This document shows positions 47,719 to 57,399 of a DNA stretch of 64,000 nucleotides, one piece after another (the first letter of the stretch is position 1; each line of letters begins with the position of its first letter). Below the pieces are notes generated by a model. That model made no database searches. It saw only the letters and a list, made by a program, of their open reading frames with translations, and was not told where the DNA came from. Origin of the DNA: Variovorax paradoxus B4 (GTDB lineage Bacteria; Pseudomonadota; Gammaproteobacteria; Burkholderiales; Burkholderiaceae_C); assembly GCF_000463015.1 (NCBI RefSeq), contig NC_022247.1:3100001-3164000 (forward strand), written 5' to 3'. The position numbers and the translations under genes were made by a program.

Positions 47719-48603
47719 TCAATCCGCCGTCTTGGAAGAACCCGAAATCGCGCGTCCCAGAAACTCCGTCGGCGTGAGGCCGCAAAGGGCCTGGAACTCG
47801 TTGATGAGGTGCGATTGGTCATAGAAGCCCCCGTCCAGCGCAAGGTCCGCCCAGGCGGGTTCGCGCTGCAGGCGCAATGCGCGCACGCAGGCATGCAGCC
47901 GCGCGAGCCGGCTCCAGGCACGGGGCGACAGGCCCACCTGCTGCCGAAAGACCTGCTGCAGCCGCCTTTCGCCAAGGCCGACGACCTGCGCCACCTCGCG
48001 CAGCGGACGCCGTCCGCCCGACGTGGCGATGAGCTGTGCCGCGCGCATCGCCGCCGGGTGGACAGTGGCATCGCCATCGGCCAGCCGGTGCTGCAGGGCC
48101 GCACACAGCACCGTCACACGCGACACGTCATCCGGCTGCAGGGCGATGCGCTCCAGCAGTTCGGCACCACGGCCATGCCACAGCTCGTCCAGGTGCACGG
48201 CGGTGCCAGCGATCTCGCTGGCCGGCCTTCCCAGCAGCGCCGCGGCCGCGCCGGGACGCAAGGTCACCGACAGCCCCTCCATCTTCCGGCAGAGGCGCAC
48301 GAGGGCCGGCGCCGCCGACGCGCCGATGGCCTCGACGGCTTGCCCGGCACCCTCGCCCGCCGAGGGTGCATCGCCCAGGTTGAAGACCAGCCGCACCGCC
48401 CCATCGGGCAGCACGCGCTCCAGCACCTCGCGGCCTTCGGGCAGCGTTTCCCTGTAGAGAAGAATGTGCGCAACGTGCGCCCGCAGCGGCCCGGCGACCG
48501 GAAAGGCGCGCAGCGTACCCGCGGGCATGTCGGCCTCCGGCCCATGCAAGGGGTCGTCGTCGAGGCGGACGTAGAGGCGTTCGTTCTTGGACAGTGTCGG
48601 CAT
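47719..48603 (-). CDS. AraC-family transcriptional regulator
   Basis: A 294-residue regulator. The N-terminal sensing part (1-165) is of the DUF6597/cupin-like type (PLRAHVAHILLYRETLP). Two C-terminal helix-turn-helix units (about 190-285) include LREVAQVVGLGERRLQQVFRQQVGLSPR and GFYDQSHLINEFQALCGLTP, the AraC signature. It probably controls the adjoining SDR; effector unknown. Confidence 0.92.
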   Translation of the reverse strand: MPTLSKNERLYVRLDDDPLHGPEADMPAGTLRAFPVAGPLRAHVAHILLYRETLPEGREVLERVLPDGAVRLVFNLGDAPSAGEGAGQAVEAIGASAAPALVRLCRKMEGLSVTLRPGAAAALLGRPASEIAGTAVHLDELWHGRGAELLERIALQPDDVSRVTVLCAALQHRLADGDATVHPAAMRAAQLIATSGGRRPLREVAQVVGLGERRLQQVFRQQVGLSPRAWSRLARLHACVRALRLQREPAWADLALDGGFYDQSHLINEFQALCGLTPTEFLGRAISGSSKTAD

Positions 48604-48645
48604 CGCTGTGGCGGACGGGCGCGCGGCAGCGGGTGCCGCCGCGCA

Positions 48646-49197
48646 TCAGCCGCATTCGATCAGCTGGCACGCCCCGTAGTCAATGGGCGCCGACGGCCAT
48701 TGCGCGGCGTCGTCGACGCGCCGCACGCCGCGATGCAGCAGTGCCACCGCCCGCATCACGCCCGCGTGCGTGACCCACACCGCATCCTGCTGCGATGCGC
48801 GCCATTCGTCGAAGGCCGTGCCGATGCGCTGCATGAAGCAGGCCGTGCTTTCGCCATGCCCGCCCGGGATCCCTTCGGCGAAATTGCAGGTCCACGCGTC
48901 GAACTCGGTGCGGGCGATCGACGACCAGGGCCGGCCTTCCCAGGCGCCGAAATCCATCTCGGCCAGTCGCGGGTCGGCGCGCGTGGCAAGGTCCGGACGC
49001 AGCCTGCCGATGGCTTGCGCGAGTTCGGCGCAGCGCCGCAGGGGCGAGTGGGCCAGCGCAAGGTCCGCGGGCAGGCGCGAAGCCACCGCATGCGCCACCG
49101 CCAGCGTCGCCTCCGCCGGCACGCCCACATCCGCGCTGCCGTAGCAAAGGCCCGGCGCGGCGTCTGTCTGCGCATGGCGCACCAGCCACAGCTTCAT
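48646..49197 (-). CDS. cobC: alpha-ribazole phosphatase
   Basis: A 183-residue histidine phosphatase with RHAQTD (phosphorylated His8) and a second His in VTHAGVMRA near residue 142. In the nucleotide-loop pathway it removes phosphate from alpha-ribazole 5'-phosphate or cobalamin 5'-phosphate. It starts within the cobS stop (ATGA). The family is broad, so the assignment leans on cobS/cobT context. Confidence 0.9.
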   Translation of the reverse strand: MKLWLVRHAQTDAAPGLCYGSADVGVPAEATLAVAHAVASRLPADLALAHSPLRRCAELAQAIGRLRPDLATRADPRLAEMDFGAWEGRPWSSIARTEFDAWTCNFAEGIPGGHGESTACFMQRIGTAFDEWRASQQDAVWVTHAGVMRAVALLHRGVRRVDDAAQWPSAPIDYGACQLIECG

Positions 49198-49988
49198 GCC
49201 TGCCAGGCCAGCGCGAGGTAGATCGCGAGCTCGCACACCTGCTGCGTCGCGCCGAGCCCGTCGCCGGTGAATCCCTGCAGCCGGCGCCGGAACATGCGCG
49301 CCATGACCAGCGCCGCAAGAGCGCATGCCACCGCCACGGCCATCGTTCTTCCGGGGCCCTGTGTCAGCAGCACCAGCCCGGCAGCGGGAACCGACCAGAG
49401 CCCGCCGACCAGCAAGGCACCACCGCCGATCGCATCGGCCAAGGGCTTGGCCTTGCTTGCGCCGCTGTCGCCCACGTACGGCAGCCAGCGGATCAGGAAC
49501 AGCGGCGCCAGCCGCGAAAGCACATGCGCGCCGACGATGGCACCAGCCACCGCCTGCGCGCCCTGCCCCGCCATCGACGCAAGCAGCGCGGCCTTGAGGC
49601 CGAGCGCCAGCACCAGCGCAATGGCGCCGAAGGCACCGATGCGCGAGTCCTTCATGATCTCGAGCGCGCGGCTGCGGTCGGCCGAACCGCCCAGGCCGTC
49701 GGCCACGTCGGCCAGTCCGTCTTCATGGAAAGCGCCGGTGAGCAGGACCGTTGCGGCCATGCTCAGCAGCGCCGCGGCGAGCGCACCGGCCACGCCCGGC
49801 AAGCCTTGCAGCGCGAGCACGAAAACAGCCGCGCCCACGCCACCCACGAGCCATCCCACGCCGGGAAAATGCGCCGCGCTTGCGCGCAGCATCTGCGGGC
49901 TGAAGCCGATCCATTCGGCGAGCCGGCCGGTCACCGGCACGCGCGTGAAGAACTGCAGCGCCAGCAGGTAGTGGCGGACACCGTTCAT
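49194..49988 (-). CDS. cobS: cobalamin synthase (adenosylcobinamide-GDP ribazoletransferase)
   Basis: A 264-residue polytopic membrane enzyme joining adenosylcobinamide-GDP to alpha-ribazole. LQFFTRVPV at the start, FHEDGLADVADGLGGS (about 85-100) with acidic metal ligands, and several membrane helices are typical. ATG at 49988, five bases after the cobT stop, and overlapping cobC downstream. Confidence 0.96.
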   Translation of the reverse strand: MNGVRHYLLALQFFTRVPVTGRLAEWIGFSPQMLRASAAHFPGVGWLVGGVGAAVFVLALQGLPGVAGALAAALLSMAATVLLTGAFHEDGLADVADGLGGSADRSRALEIMKDSRIGAFGAIALVLALGLKAALLASMAGQGAQAVAGAIVGAHVLSRLAPLFLIRWLPYVGDSGASKAKPLADAIGGGALLVGGLWSVPAAGLVLLTQGPGRTMAVAVACALAALVMARMFRRRLQGFTGDGLGATQQVCELAIYLALAWQA

Positions 49989-49992
49989 GGGT

Positions 49993-51042
49993 TCAACTGT
50001 CCTTGCGCGACACGCCGGCGGCTTCGAAGCTGGCCATCTCGCGCAGGATGCGGCAGGCCGATTCGAGCAGCGGCCAGGCCAGCGCGCCGCCCGAGCCTTC
50101 GCCAAGGCGCAGGTCCAGGTTCAGCAAGGGCTTGAGCCCGAGGTGCTTCAGCAACAGCGCATGCCCGGGCTCCGCCGAACTGTGCGCGGCCACGCAGCGC
50201 TGCGCCACGTGCGGCTGCAGCGCCTGCGCAACGAGCACAGCGGCGCTGGCGATGAAGCCATCGACCACGATCACGCGCCGCTCCTGCGCCGCCTGCAATA
50301 CCGCGCCAACCAGGGTGGCGATTTCGAACCCGCCGAACGCAGCCAGCGCGTCGAGCGGTGCCACCGCCGATGCGTGCAGCGCCAGCACCTCGCGCAGCAC
50401 CCCCCGCTTGCGCGCGAGTCCCGCGGCGTCGAGGCCGGTGCCGGAGCCGGTGCAGCCGTCGATGTCCAGCCCCGCGAGCCGCGCAAGCAGCAGCGCCGCG
50501 GCCGAGCTGTTGCCGATGCCCATTTCGCCGAGCAGCAAGGCATTGCCCGGCAGCGCGCGCACCACCTCGCGCCCGTTGGCGATGGCTTGTGCGCACTGCG
50601 CTGGCGTCATGGCGGGGCCAATCGACGCATCGGCTGTGCCAGCGGCGATCCGTCGCGACACCAGCCCCGGCCGGGCCTGGAAGTCGCGCCGCACGCCGCA
50701 GTCGACCACGGTGAGCGCCAGCCCGTGCTGGCGCGCCAGCACGCTGACGGCCGCGCCGCCGGCCAGGAAGTTCTCGACCATCTGCCAGGTCACGTCGCTC
50801 GGAAAGGCCGAGACGCCGTGCGCCGCCAGGCCATGGTCGGCCGCGCACACCAGCATTTGCGGTGCTTCGAGCACTGGCGTTTCGCTGCCCAGGACGAGGC
50901 CGATCCGCAAGGCCAGGCTCTCGAGCCGGCCCAGCGCGCCAAGTGGCTTGGTCTTGTTGTCGAGCGCCGCCTGCAGGCGCGCCGCAAGGGCGCCGTCGTG
51001 GATATCGGAAATGGAAGGAATGGTCTGGTTGTCGTCGGTCAT
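49993..51042 (-). CDS. cobT: nicotinate-nucleotide-DMB phosphoribosyltransferase
   Basis: A 349-residue CobT making alpha-ribazole phosphate from dimethylbenzimidazole and nicotinate mononucleotide. KPLGALGRLESLA (about 31-43), CAADHGLAAHGVSAFP, GEMGIGNSSAAA and the catalytic-Glu region LRLGEGSGGALAWPLL are conserved. The start overlaps the cobQ stop by ATGA. Confidence 0.97.
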   Translation of the reverse strand: MTDDNQTIPSISDIHDGALAARLQAALDNKTKPLGALGRLESLALRIGLVLGSETPVLEAPQMLVCAADHGLAAHGVSAFPSDVTWQMVENFLAGGAAVSVLARQHGLALTVVDCGVRRDFQARPGLVSRRIAAGTADASIGPAMTPAQCAQAIANGREVVRALPGNALLLGEMGIGNSSAAALLLARLAGLDIDGCTGSGTGLDAAGLARKRGVLREVLALHASAVAPLDALAAFGGFEIATLVGAVLQAAQERRVIVVDGFIASAAVLVAQALQPHVAQRCVAAHSSAEPGHALLLKHLGLKPLLNLDLRLGEGSGGALAWPLLESACRILREMASFEAAGVSRKDS

Positions 51043-52478
51043 GCGATCAGGCCCTGCAGTACGCCGGCCTCGAAGTGGGTGTCTATGAAATCGGCCAGGC
51101 CGTCGAAGGTGGCGTCGAGCGTGGGTGCCGCGGCGCCGAAGAGTGCGTGGAGCGCGGCCGCGTCCTCGAACAGGCCGTGCAGGTAGAGGCCCAGCACGTT
51201 GCCGCGCGCGTTCTGCCAGGCCAGGCCCTCGGGCATCACGGCACGGCCGTCCTGCGCCATCTGCGGGTGGATGGCGGTCTGGCCGTGATGGATTTCGTAG
51301 CCGGTCACCGGCACGTTCGAGAGCGAAGCCCATGCGCCGCCCAGCTGGCCGAAGACTGCCGCCCTGTGGCGCACCGTCTTTTCGCGCTCGAACACCGTCA
51401 CCAGCGGCAGCAGGCCCAGGCCCGGCGCATTGCCGTCGATGCCGTGCGGATCGACCAGCGCCTCGCCCAGCATCTGCAGGCCGCCGCAGACGCCCAGTAC
51501 GGCGCCGCCGCCGGCCGCGTGCGCGGCGATGGCGCGGTCCAGGCCCTGCGCGCGCAGCCATGCGAGGTCGCCGCTGGTGTGCTTGGAGCCGGGCAGCACG
51601 ATCCAGTCGGCGCCGGCCACATCCGCCGGCGTGCGCGCCCAGACCAGGCGGACGCCCGGCACTTTCTTGAGTGGCTGGAACTCGTCGAGATTGCTGATGC
51701 GCGGATAGGCCACAACGGCCACCGTGCGCGTGACCGGCCCGCTGGCATGGCCTCGATCATCGAACACGCCGTCTTCCTCGGGCAGGCCGTGCTCCCGCCA
51801 CATCGGCAGCGTGGCGACGGTCGCGATGCCGGTCAGCGCCTGCAATTGCTGCGGCGCCGGCGCCAGCAGCGAGGCGTCGCCGCGGAACTTGTTGAGCACG
51901 AAGCCGCGCAGCAGCGCACGGTCGCTCTCGGGCATCAATGCCCAGGTGCCGTACAGATGCGCGAAGGCGCCGCCGCGGTCGATGTCGGTCACCAGCAGGC
52001 AGCGCGCATCCGCATGGCGGGCCACGCGCAGGTTGACGATGTCGCTGGCCATCAGGTTGATCTCGGCCGGCGAGCCGGCGCCTTCGATCACCACCACGTC
52101 GTTCTCGGCGCGCAGCGCGTCGAGCGCCTTTGCAATCTGCGGCCAGACGCGCTCGCTGCGGCCGCGCCATGGCATGGCCGTGAGCTCCGCGCTCACCTGC
52201 CCCATCAGCACCACCTGGCTGTGGGTGTCGCGCTCGGGCTTGAGCAGCAGCGGGTTCATGCGCACGTCGGGCACGGCACGGGCGGCCAATGCCTGGAAAT
52301 ACTGCGCGCTGCCGATTTCGCCGCCGTCGACCACGCGGGCGTTGTTGCTCATGTTCTGCGCCTTGAAGGGCGCCACCTTGAGGCCCTGGCGCGCGTACCA
52401 GCGGCACAGCGCGGCGGTCAGCCAGCTCTTGCCGGCGCCACTGGTCGTGCCGAGAATCATCACGCATCGGGTTGTCAT
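51039..52478 (-). CDS. cobQ: cobyric acid synthase
   Basis: A 479-residue glutamine-dependent amidotransferase that amidates four carboxyls of adenosylcobyrinic acid a,c-diamide. The N-terminal ATPase has LGTTSGAGKSWL (9-20) and KAQNMSNNA; the C-terminal class I GATase-like domain has nucleophile Cys in GVCGGLQMLG and a late His in LYLHGLFED. ATG at 52478. First of cobQ-cobT-cobS-cobC, just beyond the efflux operon terminator. Confidence 0.97.
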   Translation of the reverse strand: MTTRCVMILGTTSGAGKSWLTAALCRWYARQGLKVAPFKAQNMSNNARVVDGGEIGSAQYFQALAARAVPDVRMNPLLLKPERDTHSQVVLMGQVSAELTAMPWRGRSERVWPQIAKALDALRAENDVVVIEGAGSPAEINLMASDIVNLRVARHADARCLLVTDIDRGGAFAHLYGTWALMPESDRALLRGFVLNKFRGDASLLAPAPQQLQALTGIATVATLPMWREHGLPEEDGVFDDRGHASGPVTRTVAVVAYPRISNLDEFQPLKKVPGVRLVWARTPADVAGADWIVLPGSKHTSGDLAWLRAQGLDRAIAAHAAGGGAVLGVCGGLQMLGEALVDPHGIDGNAPGLGLLPLVTVFEREKTVRHRAAVFGQLGGAWASLSNVPVTGYEIHHGQTAIHPQMAQDGRAVMPEGLAWQNARGNVLGLYLHGLFEDAAALHALFGAAAPTLDATFDGLADFIDTHFEAGVLQGLIA

Positions 52479-52530
52479 GCGGCTATTGTCCGTTGTCGCC
52501 GCAGCCCTCTTCCGGCAGCCGCGAAGAGGC

Positions 52531-52555
52531 AAAGAAAAAGGGGCTTGCGCCCCTT
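52531..52555 (-). terminator. intrinsic terminator of the efflux operon
   Basis: AAGGGGC pairs with GCCCCTT across GCAA (a stable GNRA loop), followed on the minus strand by TTTTTCTTT. It lies 11 bases after the outer-membrane factor stop and before cobQ. Confidence 0.92.
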
Positions 52556-52565
52556 GGTGTTTCTT

Positions 52566-54050
52566 TCAGCGTGCCGCGGTTTTTACCGCCGCTGTTCCGC
52601 CAGGCTGCACCTGCGCCGTGGCGGCCGGCGCTTCCCAGCCGCCGCCAATGGCGCGGATCAGCCCCACGGCCGCCTGGTACTGTGCCGACTTCACCTGCAG
52701 CGCCTGGCGCCGGTTGCGCAGCTCGCTGCGGCGGGCGTCGAGCAGGTCGAGCTGGCTGATGTAGCCGTTGCGGTAGCGCGTGTCCGACAGGCTGGTCGCG
52801 CGCTGGGCCGAGGTGACGGCCTGTGCCTGCACCACCGACTGCTCCTGCAGGATGCGGATGGCGGCGAGCTGGTCTTCGACCTCCTGGAACGCCACCAGCA
52901 CCTGGTTGCGGTAGTTCGCGAGCGCGCCGTCGAGCTGGGCGTTGGCGCCCTGCACGCCGGCTTCGCGGCGGCCGCCGTCGAAGATCGGCAGCGAGAGCAG
53001 CGCACCCACGCCCCACGAGCGGGCCGACCACTTGAACAGGTCGCCGATTTCGGGCGATGCGTAGCCGGCCGCGCCGGTCAGCGAGATGTCCGGGAACCAG
53101 GCCGCCTGCGCCACGCCGACACGAGCCTGCGCCGACAGCACCGCGTTCTGCGCGGCCGAGACGTCCGGGCGGCGCGTCAGCACCGTGGCCGGCACGCCGG
53201 GCGGCACGGACGGCAGCGCGGTGGCCCAGTCGTCGGTGCGCAGGCCGAAGCTCGAGGCCGAATCGCCCACCAGCACCGCGAGCGCATGCTCGACTTGGGC
53301 GCGCTGCCGGTCGAGCGCAAGCGCATCCGACTCGGTGGACGAGACCTCGGTCTGCACGCGCGCCACGTCGAGCTCGGCGATGTCGCCGGCCTGCTGGCGG
53401 CGCTGCGAGAGCCGCAGCGTGTCGCGGTAGGCCTCGACCTGTTCGCGCACCAGCGCGCGCTCGGCGTCGAGCGCGCGCAGTTGCAGGTAGGTCTGGGCCA
53501 CCTCGGCCTGCACCGCGAGGCGCGTGCTTTGCAGCAGGGCCTCGCGGCTCTGCGCGTCGAGCTTGGCCGCATTGCTTGCGCCCGAGAGGCGGCCGAACAG
53601 GTCGACCTCGTACGAGAACGTGGCGCCGATGTTGGTCATGGTGGCCGGCCTGGTGCTGGCCGTGGCCTTGTCGAGGCCCGCGCCACGGTTGGCGCCCGCG
53701 CCCAGGCCGATCTGCGGCATGCGGTCGGCGTTGGCGCTGCGCGCCAGCGCGCGGGCCTCGGCCAGCCGCGCCGCCGCGGCCTGGATGTTGTTGTTGTTGA
53801 CGTCGGCCTTCTCGACCAGCGCATTGAGCACCGGGTCGTTGAACGCCAGCCACCAGGCGCCGCGCGCCTGCGCTTCGGAGGGCACGGCCCGCGTCCAGCC
53901 CGCAGGCGGGGCGGCGCCCTGCTCCTTGAACTGGGCGGTGGTCTGGATCTCCGGCAGGCCGGAGGGCACGGTCGCGCAGCCGGCCAGCGCCAGGCCCGCC
54001 ACCAGCGGCAACAAAGCGTTGCGGACCCAAGGTTGAAATGCGAATTTCAT
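52566..54050 (-). CDS. outer-membrane factor lipoprotein of an RND efflux pump
   Basis: A 494-residue OMF (NodT family). A lipoprotein signal (LVAGLALAGCATVP; lipid on Cys25) precedes two TolC-like repeats that form the trimeric channel; WWLAFNDPVLNALV near 66-79, YEVDLFGRLSG and LPIFDGGRREAGV are typical landmarks. It completes the tripartite pump with the RND and MFP genes upstream; similar to OprN/OprC/OpcM proteins. Confidence 0.94.
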   Translation of the reverse strand: MKFAFQPWVRNALLPLVAGLALAGCATVPSGLPEIQTTAQFKEQGAAPPAGWTRAVPSEAQARGAWWLAFNDPVLNALVEKADVNNNNIQAAAARLAEARALARSANADRMPQIGLGAGANRGAGLDKATASTRPATMTNIGATFSYEVDLFGRLSGASNAAKLDAQSREALLQSTRLAVQAEVAQTYLQLRALDAERALVREQVEAYRDTLRLSQRRQQAGDIAELDVARVQTEVSSTESDALALDRQRAQVEHALAVLVGDSASSFGLRTDDWATALPSVPPGVPATVLTRRPDVSAAQNAVLSAQARVGVAQAAWFPDISLTGAAGYASPEIGDLFKWSARSWGVGALLSLPIFDGGRREAGVQGANAQLDGALANYRNQVLVAFQEVEDQLAAIRILQEQSVVQAQAVTSAQRATSLSDTRYRNGYISQLDLLDARRSELRNRRQALQVKSAQYQAAVGLIRAIGGGWEAPAATAQVQPGGTAAVKTAAR

Positions 54051-54080
54051 GATGAACTTTCTTCTTGATCGACCATGCAA

Positions 54081-57000
54081 TCAGTCGTGCGAAGGACGCG
54101 GCGAGGCCGGCACAGGATGCAGCCCGCCACCGCCGGAGCCGCCGCCGTGCGACGAGGGTGCCGAGGCGACCGGATGGCCCGCCGAGACAAACTCCTCGCC
54201 ATGCGGCACTTCGCCATGCAGCTTGAGCGGCCGGTTGCCCGCCAGGCGGCGCAGCAGCACATAGAACACCGGCGTCAGGAACAGGCCGAAGGCCGTCACG
54301 CCGATCATCCCGGCGAACACCGCCACGCCCATGGCCTTGCGCATCTCCGAACCCGCGCCGGTCGACAGCACGAGCGGCAGCACACCCATCACGAAGGCCA
54401 GCGAGGTCATCAGGATCGGGCGCAGGCGCAGGCGGCTGGCTTCGATCGCGGCTTGTATGGGCGTTCTGCCGGCGAACTCGAGCTCCCGGGCGAACTCCAC
54501 GATCAGGATCGCGTTCTTCGCACTCAGCCCCACCAGCACGATCAGTCCGATCTGCGTGAAGACGTTGTTGTCACCCCCCGATATCCATACGCCCGTCATT
54601 GCGGCCAGGATGCCCATGGGCACGATCAGGATGATGGCGATCGGCAGCGTCAGGCTCTCGTACTGCGCGGCCAGCACCAGGAACACCAGCAGGATGGCCA
54701 GCGGGAACACCAGGAAGGCGGAGTTGCCGGCCAGAATTTCCTGGTAGGTCAGCTCGGTCCACTCGAAGCTCACGCCCTTGGGCAGCGTCTCGGCCGCGAT
54801 CTTGGTGATCACGTCCTGCGCCTGGCCCGACGAATAACCGGGGGCGGGGCCGCCGTTGATGTCGGCCGCGAGGTAGCCGTTGTAGCGCATGGCGCGTTCC
54901 GGCCCGAAGGTCGAATTCACCTTCATCAGCGCGGACAGCGGCACCATCTCGCCCGTGGTCGAGCGCACCTTCAGCATGCCCACGTCTTCGGCGCGGGCGC
55001 GGTAAGGCGCATCGGCCTGCACGCGCACGCTGTAGGTGCGGCCGAACTTGTTGAAGTCGTTCGCATACAGGCTGCCGAGATAGATCTGCATGGTGTCGAA
55101 GATGTCCGTCACGGGCACGCCGAGCTGGCGCGCCTTGGTGCGGTCGATGTCGGCATACAGCTGCGGCACGTTGACCTGCCAGCTCGTGAACATGCCCGTG
55201 AGTTCGGGCGCGGCATAGGCCTTGGCCATGAAGGCCTTTACCGCCGCGTCCATCTGGTCGTAGCCGACCGAGGCGCGGTCTTCGATCTGCAGCTTGAAGC
55301 CGCCCGTGGTGCCCAGGCCCGCCACCGGCGGCGGCGGGAACATCACGATGAACGCGTCCTGGATGCTGGCAAACGCGCCGTTGAGCTGCCCCGCCACCGC
55401 ACCGCCACTCTGGTCGGCGCGCTTGCGCTGGTCGAAGGGCTTGAGCGTGGCGAACACGATGCCCGAATTCGAGCTGTTGGTGAAGCCGTTGATCGAGAGG
55501 CCCGGAAAGGCGATGGCGTCTTCCACGTTCGGGTTCTTCTTCATGATCTCGCCCATGCGCTGGATCACCTCGTCGGTGCGGTCGAGCGTGGCGCCGTCGG
55601 GCAGCTGGGCAAAGCCGATCAGGTATTGCTTGTCCTGCGCCGGCACGAAGCCGCTGGGCACCGCCTTGAAGAGGCCGAAGGTCACGCCGATCAGCGCGAG
55701 GTAGATCACCAGCATCAGCGTCTTGCGCGAGATCACGCTCTTGACGCCGCCGCTGTAGGCTTCCGAACCACGGCTGAAGAGCCTGTTGAAGCCGCGGAAC
55801 AGCCAGCCGAAGACCTTGTCCATGCCGCGGGTCAGCGCGTCCTTGGGCTGGTCGTGGCCGCGCAGCAGCAGTGCGGCGAGCGCGGGCGACAGCGTGAGCG
55901 AGTTGATGGCAGAGATCACCGTCGAGATCGCGATGGTCACCGCGAACTGGCGATAGAACTGGCCCGTGAGGCCGCTGATGAAGGCCAGCGGCACGAACAC
56001 GGCCACCAGCACCAGCGCAATCGCGATGATGGGCCCGGACACTTCGCGCATTGCCCGATAAGTGGCTTCACGCGGCGTCAAACCCGCCTCGATGTTCCGC
56101 TCGACGTTCTCCACCACCACGATGGCGTCATCCACCACGATGCCGATCGCCAGCACCAGCCCGAACAGGCTCAGCGCATTGATCGAGAAACCCAGGATGT
56201 GCAGCACCGCGAAGGTGCCGATCACCGACACCGGCACGGCCAGCAGCGGAATGATGGAAGCGCGCCACGTCTGCAGGAACAGGATCACGACCAGCACCAC
56301 CAGCATGATGGCTTCGAGCAGCGTGTGGATCACCGATTCGATCGACGCGCGCACGAACTGCGTCGGGTCGTAGGCGATGCGGTATTCCAGGCCTTCGGGC
56401 ATGTTCTTGTTGAGCTCGGCCATCGTCTTGCGTACGTTGGACGAGATGTCGAGCGCGTTGGAGCCCGGTGCCTGGAACACGCCCATGCCGACGGCCGGGT
56501 CGTTGTTCAGGAGCGAACGCAGCGAGTAGTCGGCAGCGCCCATCTCGAGGCGGCCGATGTCGCGCAGCCGGGTCACGGCGCCGTCGGTGCCGCTCTTGAC
56601 GATGATGTCGCCGAATTCTTCCTCGCTCTGCAGGCGCCCTTGCGCATTGATCGAGAGCTGCATGTCCACGCCCGACAGGCCCGGCGAAGCGCCGACCACG
56701 CCGGCCGCGGCCTGCACGTTCTGGCCGCGGATCGCAGCCACCACGTCGCTGGCCGACAGGCCGCGCTGCGCGACCTTTTGCGGATCGAGCCAGACGCGCA
56801 TCGAGTAGTCGCCGCCGCCGAAGATCTGCACCTGGCCCACGCCTTCGATGCGCGCGAGCGGGTCCTTCACGTTCAGCACCGCGTAGTTGCGCAGGTAGTT
56901 GATGTCGTAGCGGTTGTTCGGCGAGACGAGGTGGACCACCATCGTCAGGTCAGGGGCGCTCTTGACGGTCGTGATGCCGAGGCGGCGCACTTCTTCCGGC

Positions 57001-57359
57001 AGGCGCGGCTCGGCTTGCGAGACGCGGTTCTGCACCAGCTGCTGTGCCTTGTCGGGATCGGTGCCCAGGCGGAAGGTGACGGTGAGCGTGAGCACGCCGT
57101 CGGTCGTTGCCTGGCTGCCCATGTAGAGCATGCCTTCGACACCGTTGATCTGCTCTTCGAGCGGCGTGGCCACCGTTTCGGCGATCACCTTCGGGTTGGC
57201 GCCCGGGTACTGGGCGCGCACCACCACCGAGGGCGGCGCGACTTCCGGGTACTCCGAGATCGGCAGCCCGCGCAGCGCGATCAGGCCGGCTATCAGTATC
57301 AATAGCGACAGCACGCCGGCAAAGATCGGCCGGTCGATGAAGAATTTAGAGAGATTCAT
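54081..57359 (-). CDS. RND multidrug efflux transporter, inner-membrane pump (MexF/CeoB-like)
   Basis: A 1092-residue HAE1-family proton-driven pump. FFIDRPIFAGVLSLLILIAG begins the first helix; the proton-relay region GIVVDDAIVVVENVER contains the paired Asp residues; twelve membrane helices and two large periplasmic loops follow the usual plan. Wording (LPISEYPEVAPPSVVVRAQY, MGSQATTDGVLTLT) is closest to MexF/BpeF/CeoB types, which export chloramphenicol, trimethoprim and quinolones in relatives; the substrate here is inferred only. The C-terminal tail of about 40 residues is Gly/Ser/His-rich (HGGGSGGGGLHPVP) and unusual. Confidence 0.95.
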   Translation of the reverse strand: MNLSKFFIDRPIFAGVLSLLILIAGLIALRGLPISEYPEVAPPSVVVRAQYPGANPKVIAETVATPLEEQINGVEGMLYMGSQATTDGVLTLTVTFRLGTDPDKAQQLVQNRVSQAEPRLPEEVRRLGITTVKSAPDLTMVVHLVSPNNRYDINYLRNYAVLNVKDPLARIEGVGQVQIFGGGDYSMRVWLDPQKVAQRGLSASDVVAAIRGQNVQAAAGVVGASPGLSGVDMQLSINAQGRLQSEEEFGDIIVKSGTDGAVTRLRDIGRLEMGAADYSLRSLLNNDPAVGMGVFQAPGSNALDISSNVRKTMAELNKNMPEGLEYRIAYDPTQFVRASIESVIHTLLEAIMLVVLVVILFLQTWRASIIPLLAVPVSVIGTFAVLHILGFSINALSLFGLVLAIGIVVDDAIVVVENVERNIEAGLTPREATYRAMREVSGPIIAIALVLVAVFVPLAFISGLTGQFYRQFAVTIAISTVISAINSLTLSPALAALLLRGHDQPKDALTRGMDKVFGWLFRGFNRLFSRGSEAYSGGVKSVISRKTLMLVIYLALIGVTFGLFKAVPSGFVPAQDKQYLIGFAQLPDGATLDRTDEVIQRMGEIMKKNPNVEDAIAFPGLSINGFTNSSNSGIVFATLKPFDQRKRADQSGGAVAGQLNGAFASIQDAFIVMFPPPPVAGLGTTGGFKLQIEDRASVGYDQMDAAVKAFMAKAYAAPELTGMFTSWQVNVPQLYADIDRTKARQLGVPVTDIFDTMQIYLGSLYANDFNKFGRTYSVRVQADAPYRARAEDVGMLKVRSTTGEMVPLSALMKVNSTFGPERAMRYNGYLAADINGGPAPGYSSGQAQDVITKIAAETLPKGVSFEWTELTYQEILAGNSAFLVFPLAILLVFLVLAAQYESLTLPIAIILIVPMGILAAMTGVWISGGDNNVFTQIGLIVLVGLSAKNAILIVEFARELEFAGRTPIQAAIEASRLRLRPILMTSLAFVMGVLPLVLSTGAGSEMRKAMGVAVFAGMIGVTAFGLFLTPVFYVLLRRLAGNRPLKLHGEVPHGEEFVSAGHPVASAPSSHGGGSGGGGLHPVPASPRPSHD

Positions 57360-57399
57360 GTTGTTTCTCCGGCGAGCGCCAAGGCGCTCCCCTCCGAGT

